Positions 23,171 through 34,152 are shown, counted from the stretch's first letter. The stretch: 64,000 bases of DNA from Paraphaeosphaeria minitans (GCA_015832175.1 WJXW01000006.1:930001-994000); one strand, 5' to 3'. Notes: a model not told the origin generated them from the letters alone. Translations and numbers: made by a program.

Positions 23171-24299
23171 ATGGATTCTATCAGCACTATGGTGAGCCCC
23201 TACGCAGTCAACCCGCAGCCTTTTGCTGGCAAGGTGATCGCAATTACAGGAACCAGCCGAGGCACCGGGCTTGCACTCAGCAAGTACTTTCTCGCGCGGG
23301 GCACAGCGATATCCATGTGCGCGACCACGACGTCGAATCTCGAGAAGGCTGCTTCAGAAATCGAACACGATTTTCCAGAAGCGAAGGGCAGGTACTGGAC
23401 GTATGTCGTCGACATCGGCAAGCCCGAGACGGTCAAGTCGTGGATCTCGAAGACGGTCGAGAAGTGCGGCAAGCTCGACGGATGGGCCAATGTAGCTGGT
23501 ACGTTATCATTCTCTGGCTTATTTGCTCAGCGATAAAACTGGCCGGGCTCGTGCAGCGTGGTGATTGCTCTGCTGACATGGGATGGCATTGCCGTAGCTG
23601 TGGAACAGCGCGAAATTTTCCCCATCACCGATCTCGATGCGGACTACTTTGCAAACTTGATCGACGTTAACGTTGTGGGGACGTTCAACTGCATCAAGGA
23701 GGAGATGAAGGTAATCAAGGATGGTGGCTCAATTGTGAACGTTGGTAGTATCGCCAGCAACTACGCTTCTGCTGGTGTCGCCGCCTATGTCTCGGCGAAG
23801 CACGCTCTGATTGGGTATGTCAATCTCGTTTCAATATGTGACATTCTCTGTTCCTTCACTTGCTGTGTGACGAGAGCCGCACTCGATGTATCTTTCCTCA
23901 CTGTGTGACTTATGCTTACTCCACCTCCTACCCCCAGCCTCACCAAGGTTGCTGCCTTCGAAGGCGCACCCAGAGGCATCCGCGTCAACGCACTATGCCC
24001 GTGAGTCACCCCTTCGCACTCCATCTCCGTCCACCCGTACAATCTTACGCCACAATTCTTACACATCGCAAGTGGCTGCATAAACACCGAAATGATGGAG
24101 AAGCCCTTCAACTACCCCCTTCGGCGAGTTCCACCCCTCCGCAGCTAACATTCCCACCATCCTCAAGGGCGAGCTCTCTGAGCCGTGGGAGATCGTGGCT
24201 TCCATAGCATTCCTGCTTGGCGACGAGAGCAAGTATGTGACCAAGGCGCAATGGTATGTCGATGGTGGGTGGGTGGAAGGGAATTACTCTAATGCGTAG
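23171..24299 (+). pseudogene. Short-chain dehydrogenase/reductase (SDR), frameshifted near the 3' end
   Basis: Exons 23171-23498, 23598-23814, 23938-24000 and 24073-24299 join in frame. The Rossmann motif TGTSRGTG, the ASEIE/VVDIG strands, NVAG, a catalytic Ser in GSIAS, and Tyr-Lys in AAYVSAKHA identify a classical SDR; the C-terminal part ends WYVDGGWVEGNYSNA. Between EKPFN (about 24110) and FGEFHPSAAN the frame shifts by one base at a C5 run (24114-24118), so translation as written stops early at RRVPPLRS. The 3' part keeps clear SDR sequence (FLLGDESKYVTKAQW), so the break is recent or an assembly error. Starts at 23171 or 23189 are both possible. Substrate cannot be inferred. Confidence 0.75.
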
Positions 24300-25360
24300 G
24301 GGTGGTCATTGGTAGTTGAGGATGAGGAAGAACACATGTTGAAAACCTAACGCTCCGTTGGGTTTTTGTTCATTGATACACAAGTACAAGTTTGAAGCTT
24401 TAGTGAAACTGTAAGATATTGGTGTTCCCGGGTATGAATTTTTATAGTGGCGTGCGGTCAAAGCGACGCCTTGAACTCTCAGTACACCACGGATGGTAGG
24501 AAGGGAAGTAGGTGTCCCCTTTAACAGCTTGATTATCCATTCGAATAGGTAACGGATGGTTCTTACCCCAGCACAGTATTGAAATAGTTCTAGATGCGGT
24601 GAAATCAATCGCATGCTGGCCCCTCCAGAATCCCATGCTAATGTATAGAATTGAAAACAAGGATTGCGTACTCTACGTATAGATCTTGTTTAAGAACTGG
24701 TTTGCTAGCTAAGTATGAGCACTTGTAAAGAATTGCACCCTTTCCCAACTTCAACTTCATATACCACGTGCACTCGCTAAGAATAAGTCTCTGAAAGTGT
24801 GTTCGCGCATAAGATTAGTGACTAACATACCAGATGCTATAGATTCATGGGCACAAGCCTCAGTCTTTACTTCAAGGTGTACACGGGTGTCAAGCTCCTA
24901 TTGGAATGGCAAGTCGAGCCAGAGAAGAAAGAACATGTTAGCAAAACAAGTTCAAGTACAGAGGACCTCTAGCAGTTCCCGTGCATGTGCAACGCGCTCA
25001 GGTTGCCAGAGTCGGTGATGTGGGCTGTAGTATCGATACTTTCAGAACCTTCGGCACAGCATCGGCGCGCGTAAAGGCGAGCTAACGAGTGCAAACGATC
25101 GAGTCGCTTATAGATACCCGTTGTAGGATAGCGCCCTTCCCCAGAAAACGCACGGACGCTCACTATCCTAAGTAGTTATGCCTCGGTATCTTCTAGTTTC
25201 ACAGGTGCCAGCGTGCGCGAACGATGACCGATCCCCCGACTCCGGCGTATATCGGTTGTAGGATGCCTCACTCGTCTTTGTTCGCTCCTTGAGGCACCTT
25301 TCTCCACAATGCAAGGTAAGTCCACGCCGCAATCATGCATCCCGCATCTCCCCCAGAGCC
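24300..25360. other. Intergenic region (1.1 kb)
   Basis: No gene-like frame. The right part is the presumed promoter of the acyl-CoA synthetase gene. An upstream ATG at 25308 followed by GTAAGT (25315) does not splice in frame to the main ORF, so it was not used. Confidence 0.4.
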
Positions 25361-27427
25361 ATGGTGGCTAATCTCCGCGGTCACGCAGCATTCGCCCTGC
25401 CCGCCGCAGTCACCGCCGGCATCGCCTACCTCAACGGACGATATGGGTTCTCGTACGATTACGGCAACGTCTCATCTATCATCGTCGCACATATAAGAGC
25501 CCGTCTAGCCGAGCGCAATGACAAGCTCAACTTTTTCTACGAGCTCGAAGCACAAGCAAAGTCGTCGAACGGCCAGCGCCCCTGGATCATCTCGGGACAC
25601 TCTGGTGAGACGTGGAGCTATGCCGAGGCCTACGAGATCGTCCTGAAATACGGAACGTGGCTGAAAAGCAAGGGAGTGCAGAAGGAGGAGGTCGTGGCCA
25701 TGGACTTTGTGAATAGCGAGGTGTTCATGTGGGTGTGGTACGGATTGTGGAGCATCGGCGCGAAACCGGCTTTCATCAACTATAACCTGACGGGCGCTCC
25801 GCTATTTCATACTGTGAAGACGAGTACGGCAAGATTAGTGCTTGTGGATCAGAACAGCCAGGAGAATTTCAAAGAAAGTGTCATGACAGAACATGGTTTC
25901 GCGTCGGTGCCAGCGACTGCAGGTCAGCAAGGCAACCAAGCGGTTTACGGGTTCGAGAGCGACCCGGGCCATATTCCCCAGAAAGTCCAACAACAGTCCA
26001 ATCTGACTGCACTACAAACACAGTCTGGAGAAGATGCTTCGGAGTCACAGACTCGTAGGCTCGAAATCGTCTTCTTCGACAAGCGCCTTGAGAACTATAT
26101 TCTCTCTCTCGAGCCGACCCGTGCCCCCGACTCCGAGCGCGGAAACCAACAAATAAACAGTATGGCCATGTTGATCTATACATCGGGAACAACAGGTCTC
26201 CCGAAGGCTGCGATCATGGCCTGGGGTAAAGCCTTCATTGGCGCAAAGTTCGCCCAGGGCTGGATGGGTATCAAATCCACAGATGTGCTTTACACATCGA
26301 TGCCTCTTTATCACAGCTCTGCCTCTGTGCTTGGAGTTGGTTCCGTGCTGCGTGGCGGGGCCGCAATCTGCATATCACAACGCTTTTCCCACAAAACCTT
26401 CTGGCCTGAAGTCCGAGCCTCTAAGGCTACAATCGTCCAGTACGTCGGCGAGACCTGTCGCTACTTGCACTCAGCACCACGTTCGCCCCTCGACAAGCAA
26501 CACCACGTTCGCGCCTTCTTCGGTAACGGACTCCGACCTGATGTATGGGACGCGTTCAAAGACCGCTTCGGCATCGAAACCATCTACGAATTTTACGCCG
26601 CAACCGAAGCCCCGAGCGGCCTCTTCAACAAGTCTACCAACAGCTTCAGCGCAGGCGCTCTCGCCCGCAATGGCACGCTAGCCGACCTCCTCGTGGGCGC
26701 CTCCCTCCCCATCGTCCGCATGGACCCTGACGCCTCCCCGCCTGAGCCCTTGCGCGACCCCAAAACCGGTCTCTGCCAAGTGTGCGACTGGAACGAGGCC
26801 GGCGAACTCCTCTTCAAGCTCGACGCCGCGAACATAGCGCTGAAATTCCAGGGCTACTGGGGCAACTCGAAGGCGACGTCCTCCAAGATCCTGCGCGACG
26901 TGCGTACAAAGGGGGACGCGTATTTCCGCTCTGGCGACCTTATACGGCGCGACAAGGAGGGGCGCTGGTACTTCATCGACCGCATTGGGGACACGTTCCG
27001 TTGGAAAGCGGAGAACGTTTCCACCGCCGAAGTTGCAGACGCCCTGGGCAAACATCCCGCTATCGAAGAAGCAAATGTCTACGGCGTGCAGGTGCCTCAC
27101 CACGATGGGCGCGCGGGGTGCGCAGCTGTCATCCTCAAGAACGGGATTACCAATCCCGACGCTGCGACCCTAAAGTCTATCGCGGACCTTGCAAGAGAGC
27201 ATCTGCCGGCGTTCGCGGTGCCCCTTTGGCTGAGGGTTACGAAGCAGATGCACACTACAGGCACGAACAAGCAGCAGAAGCACTTTTTTCAGAAGGATGG
27301 GATCAATGCGACAGCGGTGGAGGAGACTGGGGATGTGCTGTTCTGGCTGGATCCGGAGGCCAAGACGTATACGAGGTTTACGGGCAAGGTGTTGAAGAGG
27401 ATTGAGGGGCGAGAGGTGAGACTCTGA
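25361..27427 (+). CDS. FAT1-like fatty acid transporter / very long-chain acyl-CoA synthetase
   Basis: A single exon of 688 residues from the first ATG with a plausible context. Seen: an N-terminal hydrophobic helix (AFALPAAVTAGIAYL), the AMP-binding signature IYTSGTTGLPKAA at about 272, YTSMPLYHSSASVLG, the IVQYVGETCRYL and EFYAATEA motifs typical of the FATP/FAT1 branch, the adenylation/hinge region YFRSGDL..RDKEGRWYFIDRIGDTFRWKAENVST, and a C-terminal KQQKHFFQKDG segment. Family knowledge: FAT1 proteins couple import of fatty acids with CoA activation and activate very long-chain acids at ER, peroxisome or lipid droplets. The extreme C-terminus VRL loosely resembles a type-1 peroxisomal targeting signal (inference). 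An unusually long linker (about residues 190-265) precedes the AMP motif. FAT1 paralogues are common in ascomycetes, so orthology to yeast FAT1 itself is not claimed. Confidence 0.93.
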   Translation: MVANLRGHAAFALPAAVTAGIAYLNGRYGFSYDYGNVSSIIVAHIRARLAERNDKLNFFYELEAQAKSSNGQRPWIISGHSGETWSYAEAYEIVLKYGTWLKSKGVQKEEVVAMDFVNSEVFMWVWYGLWSIGAKPAFINYNLTGAPLFHTVKTSTARLVLVDQNSQENFKESVMTEHGFASVPATAGQQGNQAVYGFESDPGHIPQKVQQQSNLTALQTQSGEDASESQTRRLEIVFFDKRLENYILSLEPTRAPDSERGNQQINSMAMLIYTSGTTGLPKAAIMAWGKAFIGAKFAQGWMGIKSTDVLYTSMPLYHSSASVLGVGSVLRGGAAICISQRFSHKTFWPEVRASKATIVQYVGETCRYLHSAPRSPLDKQHHVRAFFGNGLRPDVWDAFKDRFGIETIYEFYAATEAPSGLFNKSTNSFSAGALARNGTLADLLVGASLPIVRMDPDASPPEPLRDPKTGLCQVCDWNEAGELLFKLDAANIALKFQGYWGNSKATSSKILRDVRTKGDAYFRSGDLIRRDKEGRWYFIDRIGDTFRWKAENVSTAEVADALGKHPAIEEANVYGVQVPHHDGRAGCAAVILKNGITNPDAATLKSIADLAREHLPAFAVPLWLRVTKQMHTTGTNKQQKHFFQKDGINATAVEETGDVLFWLDPEAKTYTRFTGKVLKRIEGREVRL

Positions 27428-27849
27428 TGGGTCATTGAGAGAAGGAGAAGAAGACTGGTGTTTGGGTTTGTACTGTTTAGGAGCGGGATCCCTTGGATAA
27501 ACCATTATGTACTTGATGAACGTAAGAGTGATTATATAGCGCCCGGTCGGTGGCTGGGTCGACACAGTATATTAATGCATCTCACTTACAAATCGTGGTC
27601 ACTCGGCTCACTGCCACAATAGTAGGTAATGTCAAGCATCAGGAAAGTGCTCCGTTGAGGGCCAAACATCTCTGGAAGGAGGAGCTTGGCGTATCTAATT
27701 TGCGGCTCACTACGTCCAAGCCGAGTGACTTGTTCCACCTCGCGCGAATAATTTCTCAGGGCACGTATGTAAGGGGAGTAAGAGTTGCGTGGTGTAATTT
27801 TTAGCACAGCAATGTGCCCAACTTTACTGGTGTGACCACTTCCGCAAAC
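27428..27849. other. Intergenic region
   Basis: 3' flank of the acyl-CoA synthetase gene and upstream region of the small secreted protein remnant. Nothing further is seen. Confidence 0.35.
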
Positions 27850-28172
27850 ATGAAATTCTTCAGCTCAATCACCGCAGTGCTGCTATCCGCAGTGATCGTA
27901 GGCATCACAGCCGCACCCGCATTGAACACATCAACCCAGCCGGCGTGAATCTTTCCAACGTCGACATTAAAAACATGACATCGTAGGTACCCCTCCCCCT
28001 GCATCATCCCCACCTTCTGACATCCGCAACAGTATCCTGTCCGCTCGGTCTCGTCAAATGCCAGGGCTACGAATATGTGATCATCTTCTACACCAGACGC
28101 GACTGCGGCGAGGACTGGATCAGGCTCTGTGGTGGCAGCGGGCCTAGCACATGCACTTGGCATCAAATATGA
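27850..28172 (+). pseudogene. Small secreted cysteine-rich protein, apparently decayed
   Basis: An ATG at 27850 opens a clear signal peptide (MKFFSSITAVLLSAV, ending ITAAPA). The frame stops at TGA about 100 nt on, while a second frame continues with NPAGVNLSNVDIKN up to about 27980. After a possible intron ending CAACAG near 28032, a Cys-rich segment follows with CPLGLVKCQGYEY, TRRDCGEDW and LCGGSGPSTCTW, closing at 28172. No combination of plausible splice sites joins all three in one frame, so at least one frame break is present. If restored by evolution elsewhere it would resemble a roughly 80-residue secreted effector-like or antimicrobial-type protein. The family is not recognised and the call rests on the signal peptide plus the Cys pattern. 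Confidence 0.45.
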
Positions 28173-28373
28173 ACAGTCGCATCAAGAAGTTTCAGCTATG
28201 TTTTAGAACTAATGAGCCTCAGAATACGTACTATGGTTACTGACACGAAAAATGCGAATATAAGCGCACACCTTAGCCTGATGTAACATGATCTATCATA
28301 GGTTTGTATAGTTATTGTTTAATTAGGCACGTGAATGTTCACATTAGGTCTGCCGTTGTCGACCACTGTGTAG

Positions 28374-28914
28374 GGTGAAGGTGATCGTGGAAAGGCTTTA
28401 AAAAGGGGTGCTGACGTTCACGGGCGTAACTCTCAAGGCCATACATCGCTGCACCTGGCCGCAACCGGGAGTCACTATCGAATTATGCAGCTCCTTGTCG
28501 AACATGCTGGTTTCGAGTTGCTGAATGCAGAAGACCAGTTGATCGATCCTAAAAATCCTCACGCGAAGCCCGGCCTCGGACCTCCGACGCGGGCCAAATG
28601 GTTGGATGGCGTTTCATCTAGCAGTGACGTCTGGACACAATGAACTCAGACTGTGACTCATTAAACATCCAGGGATCAACGTCCATATCAAGGACAATCA
28701 CAATCGAAAACCAATCGCATTTGGTGATGCGTCTGACACAAAAACCATGCTGAAGGCTTCCCTATCAAAGCAACGCAGTCAGATCATTCACAAAGTCTTT
28801 TCTGGTAATGACTTGCTTCACACGGAATCCCTAGGAAGCAATCAAGAGAATTTTGACTATCTGTTTTCGCTTGAAGATACCCCTGACTTCGGCCCAGAAG
28901 GAATGGGGCAATAG
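28374..28914 (+). pseudogene. Ankyrin-repeat gene remnant
   Basis: An open frame from 28374 contains a textbook ankyrin unit: KRGADVHGRNSQGHTSLHLA followed by a second helix ending MQLLVEHAGFELLNAEDQ. A 49-nt GT-AG intron (28624-28672) joins it in phase to a second segment with INVHIKDNHNRKPIAFGDAS, another degenerate ankyrin-like turn, ending at TAG 28912-28914. No convincing start codon or upstream exon is seen; an in-frame TAG lies at 28371-28373, though this could also be a splice acceptor. Such repeats are common at the C-termini of fungal NACHT-ankyrin proteins. Most likely a truncated relic, possibly an expressed fragment. Confidence 0.5.
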
Positions 28915-29649
28915 CATCGCAGATCTTGCGCCAACGCTTCCTGTGGACCAGCATCTGCACGAAATCGGCTTTAGTTATTCGTAAATGCGTCAAAGTGGCT
29001 GTCGAACAGTTCTAGAGCGTCATCTGGGACAGACAAGGGCTATTTTCGAGCAGCTGAAAGATTCGGAAATCTGCTTTCCAGAACTAGAGAAGCAGACGGC
29101 CACAAGCAGCTAATCTTCCTTCCTCCTATCCAACATTTGGAGTACTGGAGTTATGCTTTGAAGTCGATATCGCGCATTACTAGCAAACTTTGAACCATTA
29201 GTATTACCGGGAGAAGAGTTTCATATGCGTGCAAGATATTCTTGGAAAACTCCCTCTGGTGTACCAGTGTTAATAATTTTTGTGGGGAAGAGGAAAGGAA
29301 ATTGGCGCTCTCGCACAAGGCACAGGTCCAAGAAGATGGGTGAAAATGTTCATGGTTGAGAGAACTTCGGACAGGCCCTGATACTCCTCGCTAGCGCATC
29401 TCGACGCGGCAACGATGCACCACCGGTACCTACCTATCATCCTCGGTCATCAGAGATGGATCGAAAAGAATGGAAAGATATTGGTAACATGCGGCAAGTT
29501 GTCTCCCGATAGCGTTCATGTCCATCTGACGCCCTTGTAGCAATTAGTGGTGTGTCCGGACATCTTTTGACCGCCCAAAACACTATAGCTGGAAAGAGTG
29601 GCAATCGTTTAGAATTCTGTGAGAGGATTCTCTGAAGTTCTGGTCTATC
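28915..29649. other. Intergenic region
   Basis: 3' flank of the CadD-like gene and of the ankyrin remnant. Short open frames continue to about 29012 but show no domain. One ACCTACCTA motif lies at 29427-29436. Confidence 0.35.
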
Positions 29650-30687
29650 TCATCTCCGAGAATCTCTATCGATAACATCAGCACCAGGTACTTCTGGTCC
29701 AGGTACAACGTATTGGGATCCCACAGACTCTGGGAACCCGACTTGATCCTGCGGGTGGTCGTCTACACGGTATTCCTGTTTCTTGCCGGATTCCACCTCT
29801 TGAGTACTCCCATCCAGCCCATCATCCGCCGTAACCCCCACTTCACCATCTTCCTCTGCCGCCCGTCTTGCCGCTCTCCTCCTCAGCCTGATCCACACCA
29901 TAGCCCCAACAACCCCTCCAATCACAACGGCAGTAACCACCCCCAGAATAACACTGCCCTGTTTCGAAGACAGATCATCATCAATCTCCCGAACACTCCA
30001 CGGATAGCACTCCGAACTAACCACAATGTACACCCCCAGCCCCACATACAACCACGGGATACCGAACCGCGCATACTTCTCCGCCAGCGCAACGACATGC
30101 CTCTGCTTTATGACGAGATACGCAACAAGACACCACGTACCGAGGAGGATATAGTACGTAACAACGTACACCGCGATCTCCGCACCTTTAGCCTGCGCGA
30201 AGAGAGGCGTGTACGTACTGATGTTGTCCCCACCGTTCGATATCGTAACGAGGGCTACGTTGCTTATCTGTTTCAGTGCATTCCGCTTTCCTCCCTCTTC
30301 CGCTTGCTCAGTCTCCTCGGCTCCATCGCCATCGCCATCCCCATCCCTGTTGCGAAAAGTAAAGAGAAGCCCCAACACGCCCGACACACCCAGCATCATC
30401 GGCACCCATCCCAGAAACCCGATCGGCTCAGGAGGCAGCACCAAGGAAGCTGCAAAGCCGATCATGCTGATTGCGACGATCACCGTGAAGCCGAGGTACT
30501 GCCCGATGGTGATCTTCAACGGCGTGGTCTTGCCGGCGGCGGCGAGCGCGAAGAAAGTGACCAGCACGAACATGTCGTCGATGTTGGTGAGGGCGAAGGT
30601 GCTGCATGCTTTTGCGATGGCGTTGCCGAAGTGCATGGTGCGTACACGGAGATTTGTGACGGCGTCGGCAGCAGAAAGAGTGTCCAC
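29650..30687 (-). CDS. CadD-type cadmium resistance / cation transporter
   Basis: One exon of 345 residues. The N-terminal half has the cadmium-resistance transporter pattern: a helix with ALTNIDDMFVLVTFFALA (conserved N-x-DD), IGQYLGFTVIVAISMIGF, FLGWVPMMLGVSGVLGLLF, an acidic loop rich in Asp-Gly and Glu, then ALVTISNGGDNISTYTPLFA (second NGGDN motif), AVYVVTYYILLGTWCLVAY and a further helix near LYVGLGVYIVV. A last transmembrane helix (VILGVVTAVVIGGVVGAMVW) is followed by a charged cytosolic tail that looks species-specific. Family knowledge: CadD proteins are metal-ion efflux transporters related to the LysE fold. The start may be 30687 or the internal Met at 30636. Substrate in fungi is not established. 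Confidence 0.88.
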   Translation of the reverse strand: MDTLSAADAVTNLRVRTMHFGNAIAKACSTFALTNIDDMFVLVTFFALAAAGKTTPLKITIGQYLGFTVIVAISMIGFAASLVLPPEPIGFLGWVPMMLGVSGVLGLLFTFRNRDGDGDGDGAEETEQAEEGGKRNALKQISNVALVTISNGGDNISTYTPLFAQAKGAEIAVYVVTYYILLGTWCLVAYLVIKQRHVVALAEKYARFGIPWLYVGLGVYIVVSSECYPWSVREIDDDLSSKQGSVILGVVTAVVIGGVVGAMVWIRLRRRAARRAAEEDGEVGVTADDGLDGSTQEVESGKKQEYRVDDHPQDQVGFPESVGSQYVVPGPEVPGADVIDRDSRR

Positions 30688-31198
30688 GGTAAGCGCGAGA
30701 GATCACGTGATGTCTGGTAGTCCACAAATATGAGGGGATTGTCGTTGGGGGTGGCTGAGCCGGAACTGTACTGTGCCAGGATGGAGAATGTGGTTGGTGG
30801 GGGACATGACTGACATAGGTAGTGGATGCGCGTTCGGCCAAAAGTGCGACCGTCCGGGTACCTAGTGGCACGGCAAAACGGCAGTGTTAGACGAGGACTG
30901 CAGCAACAGCGCTCACATCATAAAAAAGTCGAGACGAACACTGATTGCCTTTTCGGGCAAGTGTGGAACGGAAGTACACGGCACTGTTCAAGTGTGCATG
31001 GTCAAGTGTGCTGGTGTGTAATGTCTGGTTTAGTAATACCACCTCTACCTACCTACTACGCGAGTCTGGAATCGACGGATATGGTTAGTTCATAGGGAAC
31101 AGGTAAACCTACTACGAGTATACCCTCTATAGTAACGAAATTGGAATCCGCTTGTAGTCGTGCACCGAACCGGCACTGCCTTCTAAGGCGATGTACGC
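30688..31198. other. Intergenic region
   Basis: Promoter of the CadD-like gene and 3' flank of the MEMO gene. One CTACCTACCTACT tract lies at about 31046-31058. No gene is seen. Confidence 0.35.
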
Positions 31199-32350
31199 TC
31201 AAAGTACTGCAAACGCGCTGGCATACGAGACGCTGCTGTCCTTGACGCTCACCACCTCACTGCTCCTCTCATACCGTAAGAACTTGAATTTGCCATCGCC
31301 CGGTAGTCCACTGGCCTGTTCCACTGCAGCCATGAAAACACCAATTGGATGCCGTCCGCAAACCGTGTTCCCAGTCTCCTTCAGCTGCTCTAGGAATTGC
31401 CTGTGCTCGCCGCTCTCGACTGCGTCTATGCTCTCGAAGTCGACGGCCTTGATGCTCTCGTGAATCGGATAGTATTTCTTGACCTCTGAGGAGGATCGGA
31501 TCTCCCTGGCGCTACCGTCAGGAAGCTGGTAGTACGTGTACCGAAAGCGTGAGCCCCAATGGCAGAAGTCTGAGGAGATGATGAAGAGGTTTGTTGGGTC
31601 CGCGAGATAGGGGGCGAGCTTGGAGCCGAGATCGCGTTCGGTGGCTGAGTTGGTAGCGCCGACGAGAATAGGGACCAGAGGTACTGATGAGCTATTCGAT
31701 TTGAAAGCTGAGTTGTGTCTGTAGGATCGTATGAGTATTCGGGCACAAATGAGAGGACTGGAAATGCGTACAATGACAACATCTTGTAGATGTACGGCAG
31801 GTGCATCTCTAAGCTGTGCTCGTCTTCGTCCTGCTGCCTGGACATTGTCTTCAAATTCCACCCCTTTCGGATAGTCTCTACGAGCTGTGTATCGACGGTG
31901 AGATTTCCGAGAGGTGTGCCATATTCACTGCATCCTGTAGTTGCGGCACCCGGCAAACCCCAGTGATGGGAGGGTCCGAGCAGAAAGACGCGTTTGCTGC
32001 CAGAGTGAGCTTTCGAGTATGTTGTAGAGGAGTCGAATCATACGCGTTCGCCCAGTCGGCGCTTTTGTAGGCCCATGCAGCAGCAGGCCCTGAGTACGAG
32101 TATCCAGCGTGCCTGCACGTCATGAGCCTTGCATTATCAGTAACGGCCGGCAATTAGCCTACGGTGCGATAATGGCTCTGGCTTTCTGCACCGGTATCGA
32201 GACGTCGCCTTGCTTTGAAGACCTCGATCCTATGGGAGTTGTCGAGCTTGGTACTTCCGACAACCAGCCGTCGAGTTGTTGTGAGAGAGTTGCGCCATCG
32301 TCAGTGTACCACGACCCTGCATGTGAAGGCTCACGTATAGCTGGAGCCAT
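31199..32350 (-). CDS. MHO1: MEMO1/MHO1 family protein
   Basis: Four exons (32350-32163, 32112-32044, 31996-31772, 31718-31199) give 333 residues, a normal length for the family. Seen: [10 protein letters not shown] at the N-terminus, [24 protein letters not shown], the EHSLEMHLP motif, and [16 protein letters not shown], which together carry the conserved His, Asp and Cys residues that form the MEMO metal site; [14 protein letters not shown] lies near the end. Family knowledge: MEMO proteins resemble extradiol dioxygenases; in yeast MHO1 is linked to filamentous growth, and human MEMO1 to cell motility and copper-dependent redox. The splice joins are all GT-AG and in frame. Upstream lies a run of AGGTAGGT motifs (32451-32492) in the presumed promoter. 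Confidence 0.94.
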
Positions 32351-33065
32351 CGAAGCTGAGGTTCTGTGAGGTACGAAAAGTTAAGTAGACTACCGGTGAA
32401 GTCGTAAGAAGCTCTTGGGGTTGTTGGGATGTAAAAGTGTTGGTAGCGGGGTAGGTAATGGGGAAGGTAGGTGGGTATTAGGTAGGTAGGTACAGCTCTG
32501 GTGGGGCAGCTGCGTCCCGGTCCCAGACACGATGTAATCGGTTACAGATTGGAATGAGCATGTATGTACTTGGGATTCTAAAATAAAAGCAGCTTTGGCA
32601 TACTATCTATCCAGAGCGAATGCACTTCCGGCACCGGCAACACGAAAGGTCTTTGCAACCATGGTGGTCTTTCATTTCTTTTCCAAGAGGTCAATCAGTG
32701 CGGGTACGGCATGCGTCCGGGACGGTTGAGCTGCCCTGCAGTTGTTCGTAACAACGACCACGACGTAATTTCAATTGATCCAAGCCTTCTTCTCTATGCC
32801 GATACGAAGTGCATATGAAATCATTCAATTGTTTGGGGTATGCCAATGTTGATTGTTGGTACCCTATACTATCTGGACACGCGACTAGTGCGCGTCGCGA
32901 CGATTCACGCGTGCCAGCCTCCACACGATCCTCCGCACTTCATCGTCATCCATTCAGCTCCGCTTACTCTTCCCACACAACGCACGCTTTCTGCTTCATC
33001 GTCCTCCTACACTGTGTATATATAGCGGAATATTACACCCAAGCAAACCATCATACATAAGCACA
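32351..33065. other. Divergent intergenic region (MEMO and CxxC-protein promoters)
   Basis: Divergent promoter region. An AGGTAGGT-rich tract lies at 32451-32492 and a TATATATA-like element (TGTATATATAG) near 33014-33024, about 45 nt upstream of the plus-strand ATG. Confidence 0.45.
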
Positions 33066-33779
33066 ATGGGCTTCAAACGCAAGCGATCCGTCGACGAGTC
33101 TCCCGTGTCGATCTCCAGCTTCGCCGCTTTCGCAACGCCCGATGCGCAACCCCCCATGCCCATTCCCAACGGCTACAGCGGAATGATGGACTTGGATCTC
33201 CCTGCGAGCAGAAGCACAGGCTGGGACTTCTCCAATCTTGGGCGAATAAAGAGCAGCGACTGGGGGCTGCGCACGCGCAAGCGGGTCAGAGACAACAGGC
33301 CAGACGAGCACACAATACACGGTATGCTTCGTCCCTTCACGCTGGGGTGACCAAGCAGTCTAATGTATCCAGAAACCACAATCAACAAGCTCTTCTCCGC
33401 ACAGCGCAAGCAGCCATACGCCGAGCCCATACTATCCGACACACTGCCCACCCAACAAGCACCCCTCGTACAGAAGCTGCAGAAATCAACACTACATGCG
33501 TTTTGGAGTATCCCTGCGCGGCCTGTGCATCCGTCACTTGTGCAGATGCAGCCCCAACGCGAGGCGGACGCGCCCCGGTGCGACGACTGCGACACCCTGC
33601 TTGAGAAAGACGCGAACGACATGGATATTGATATGGACATTGATGGACCACTGGCAAATCGTTCGCTCGCGTGCAACGACTGCGGGAGGAATGTGTGCGG
33701 AAAGTGCGCTGTCGTTGCGAACGCGAGGCATTGCTTGCAATGCGCGACGTCGGCAAGGAACCCGAAGAGGTGGTGGTAG
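33066..33779 (+). CDS. Hypothetical CxxC zinc-binding protein
   Basis: Two exons (33066-33321, 33373-33779) give 220 residues. The N-terminal half is polar and Pro-rich with basic patches (MGFKRKRSVDE, LRTRKRVRDNR), a possible nuclear signal. The C-terminal part has paired Cys motifs: CDDCDTLL near 160, then CNDCGRNVCGKCAVVANARHCLQC near 190-212, which is a probable zinc-binding module of B-box or RING-like spacing; an Asp/Met-rich spacer (NDMDIDMDIDG) separates them. The family is not recognised. Fungal orthologues with this outline are commonly annotated as hypothetical. The intron (51 nt, donor GTATGC) preserves frame and joins HIHG|ETTINKLF-like sequence cleanly. Confidence 0.8.
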
Positions 33780-34152
33780 CACATGCTGCTCATGGTGCTT
33801 TATCTTGTTGACTTGTTGTAACGGGGCTGGGCGTTGTCATTGGATTGGAAGCATAGCATTGGAAGCATAGCGGTGCGTTCGGAGTTTGGGTTGATACCAA
33901 GTGCGAATTTTTGGGGTCCACGAGCAGAGCCAATGCATATTGTTCTTCTTGCGAATCGTAGAATGTTTCATATAGGAGAGTGCCATGGAGCGCTAAATGC
34001 AAGCCTAAATTGTTCCCTGTCTACATCCCTCACAATGAATCGTACATCGAGACCTGCCCGTAAGGTCGTCTGCCACGAGTAATCATACATCTTCGATCAT
34101 TCACCTGTTCATACGTTCCCATGCCATATCATACACCTTCCATCTCACTCCT
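33780..34152. other. Convergent intergenic region
   Basis: 3' flanks of two convergent genes. A nine-base direct repeat (GGAAGCATAGC near 33847 and 33859) is the only feature noticed. Confidence 0.35.

Noticed and set aside
23785..24111. Minus-strand open frame opposite the SDR exons
   Set aside because: It is antisense to well-supported SDR exons and introns.
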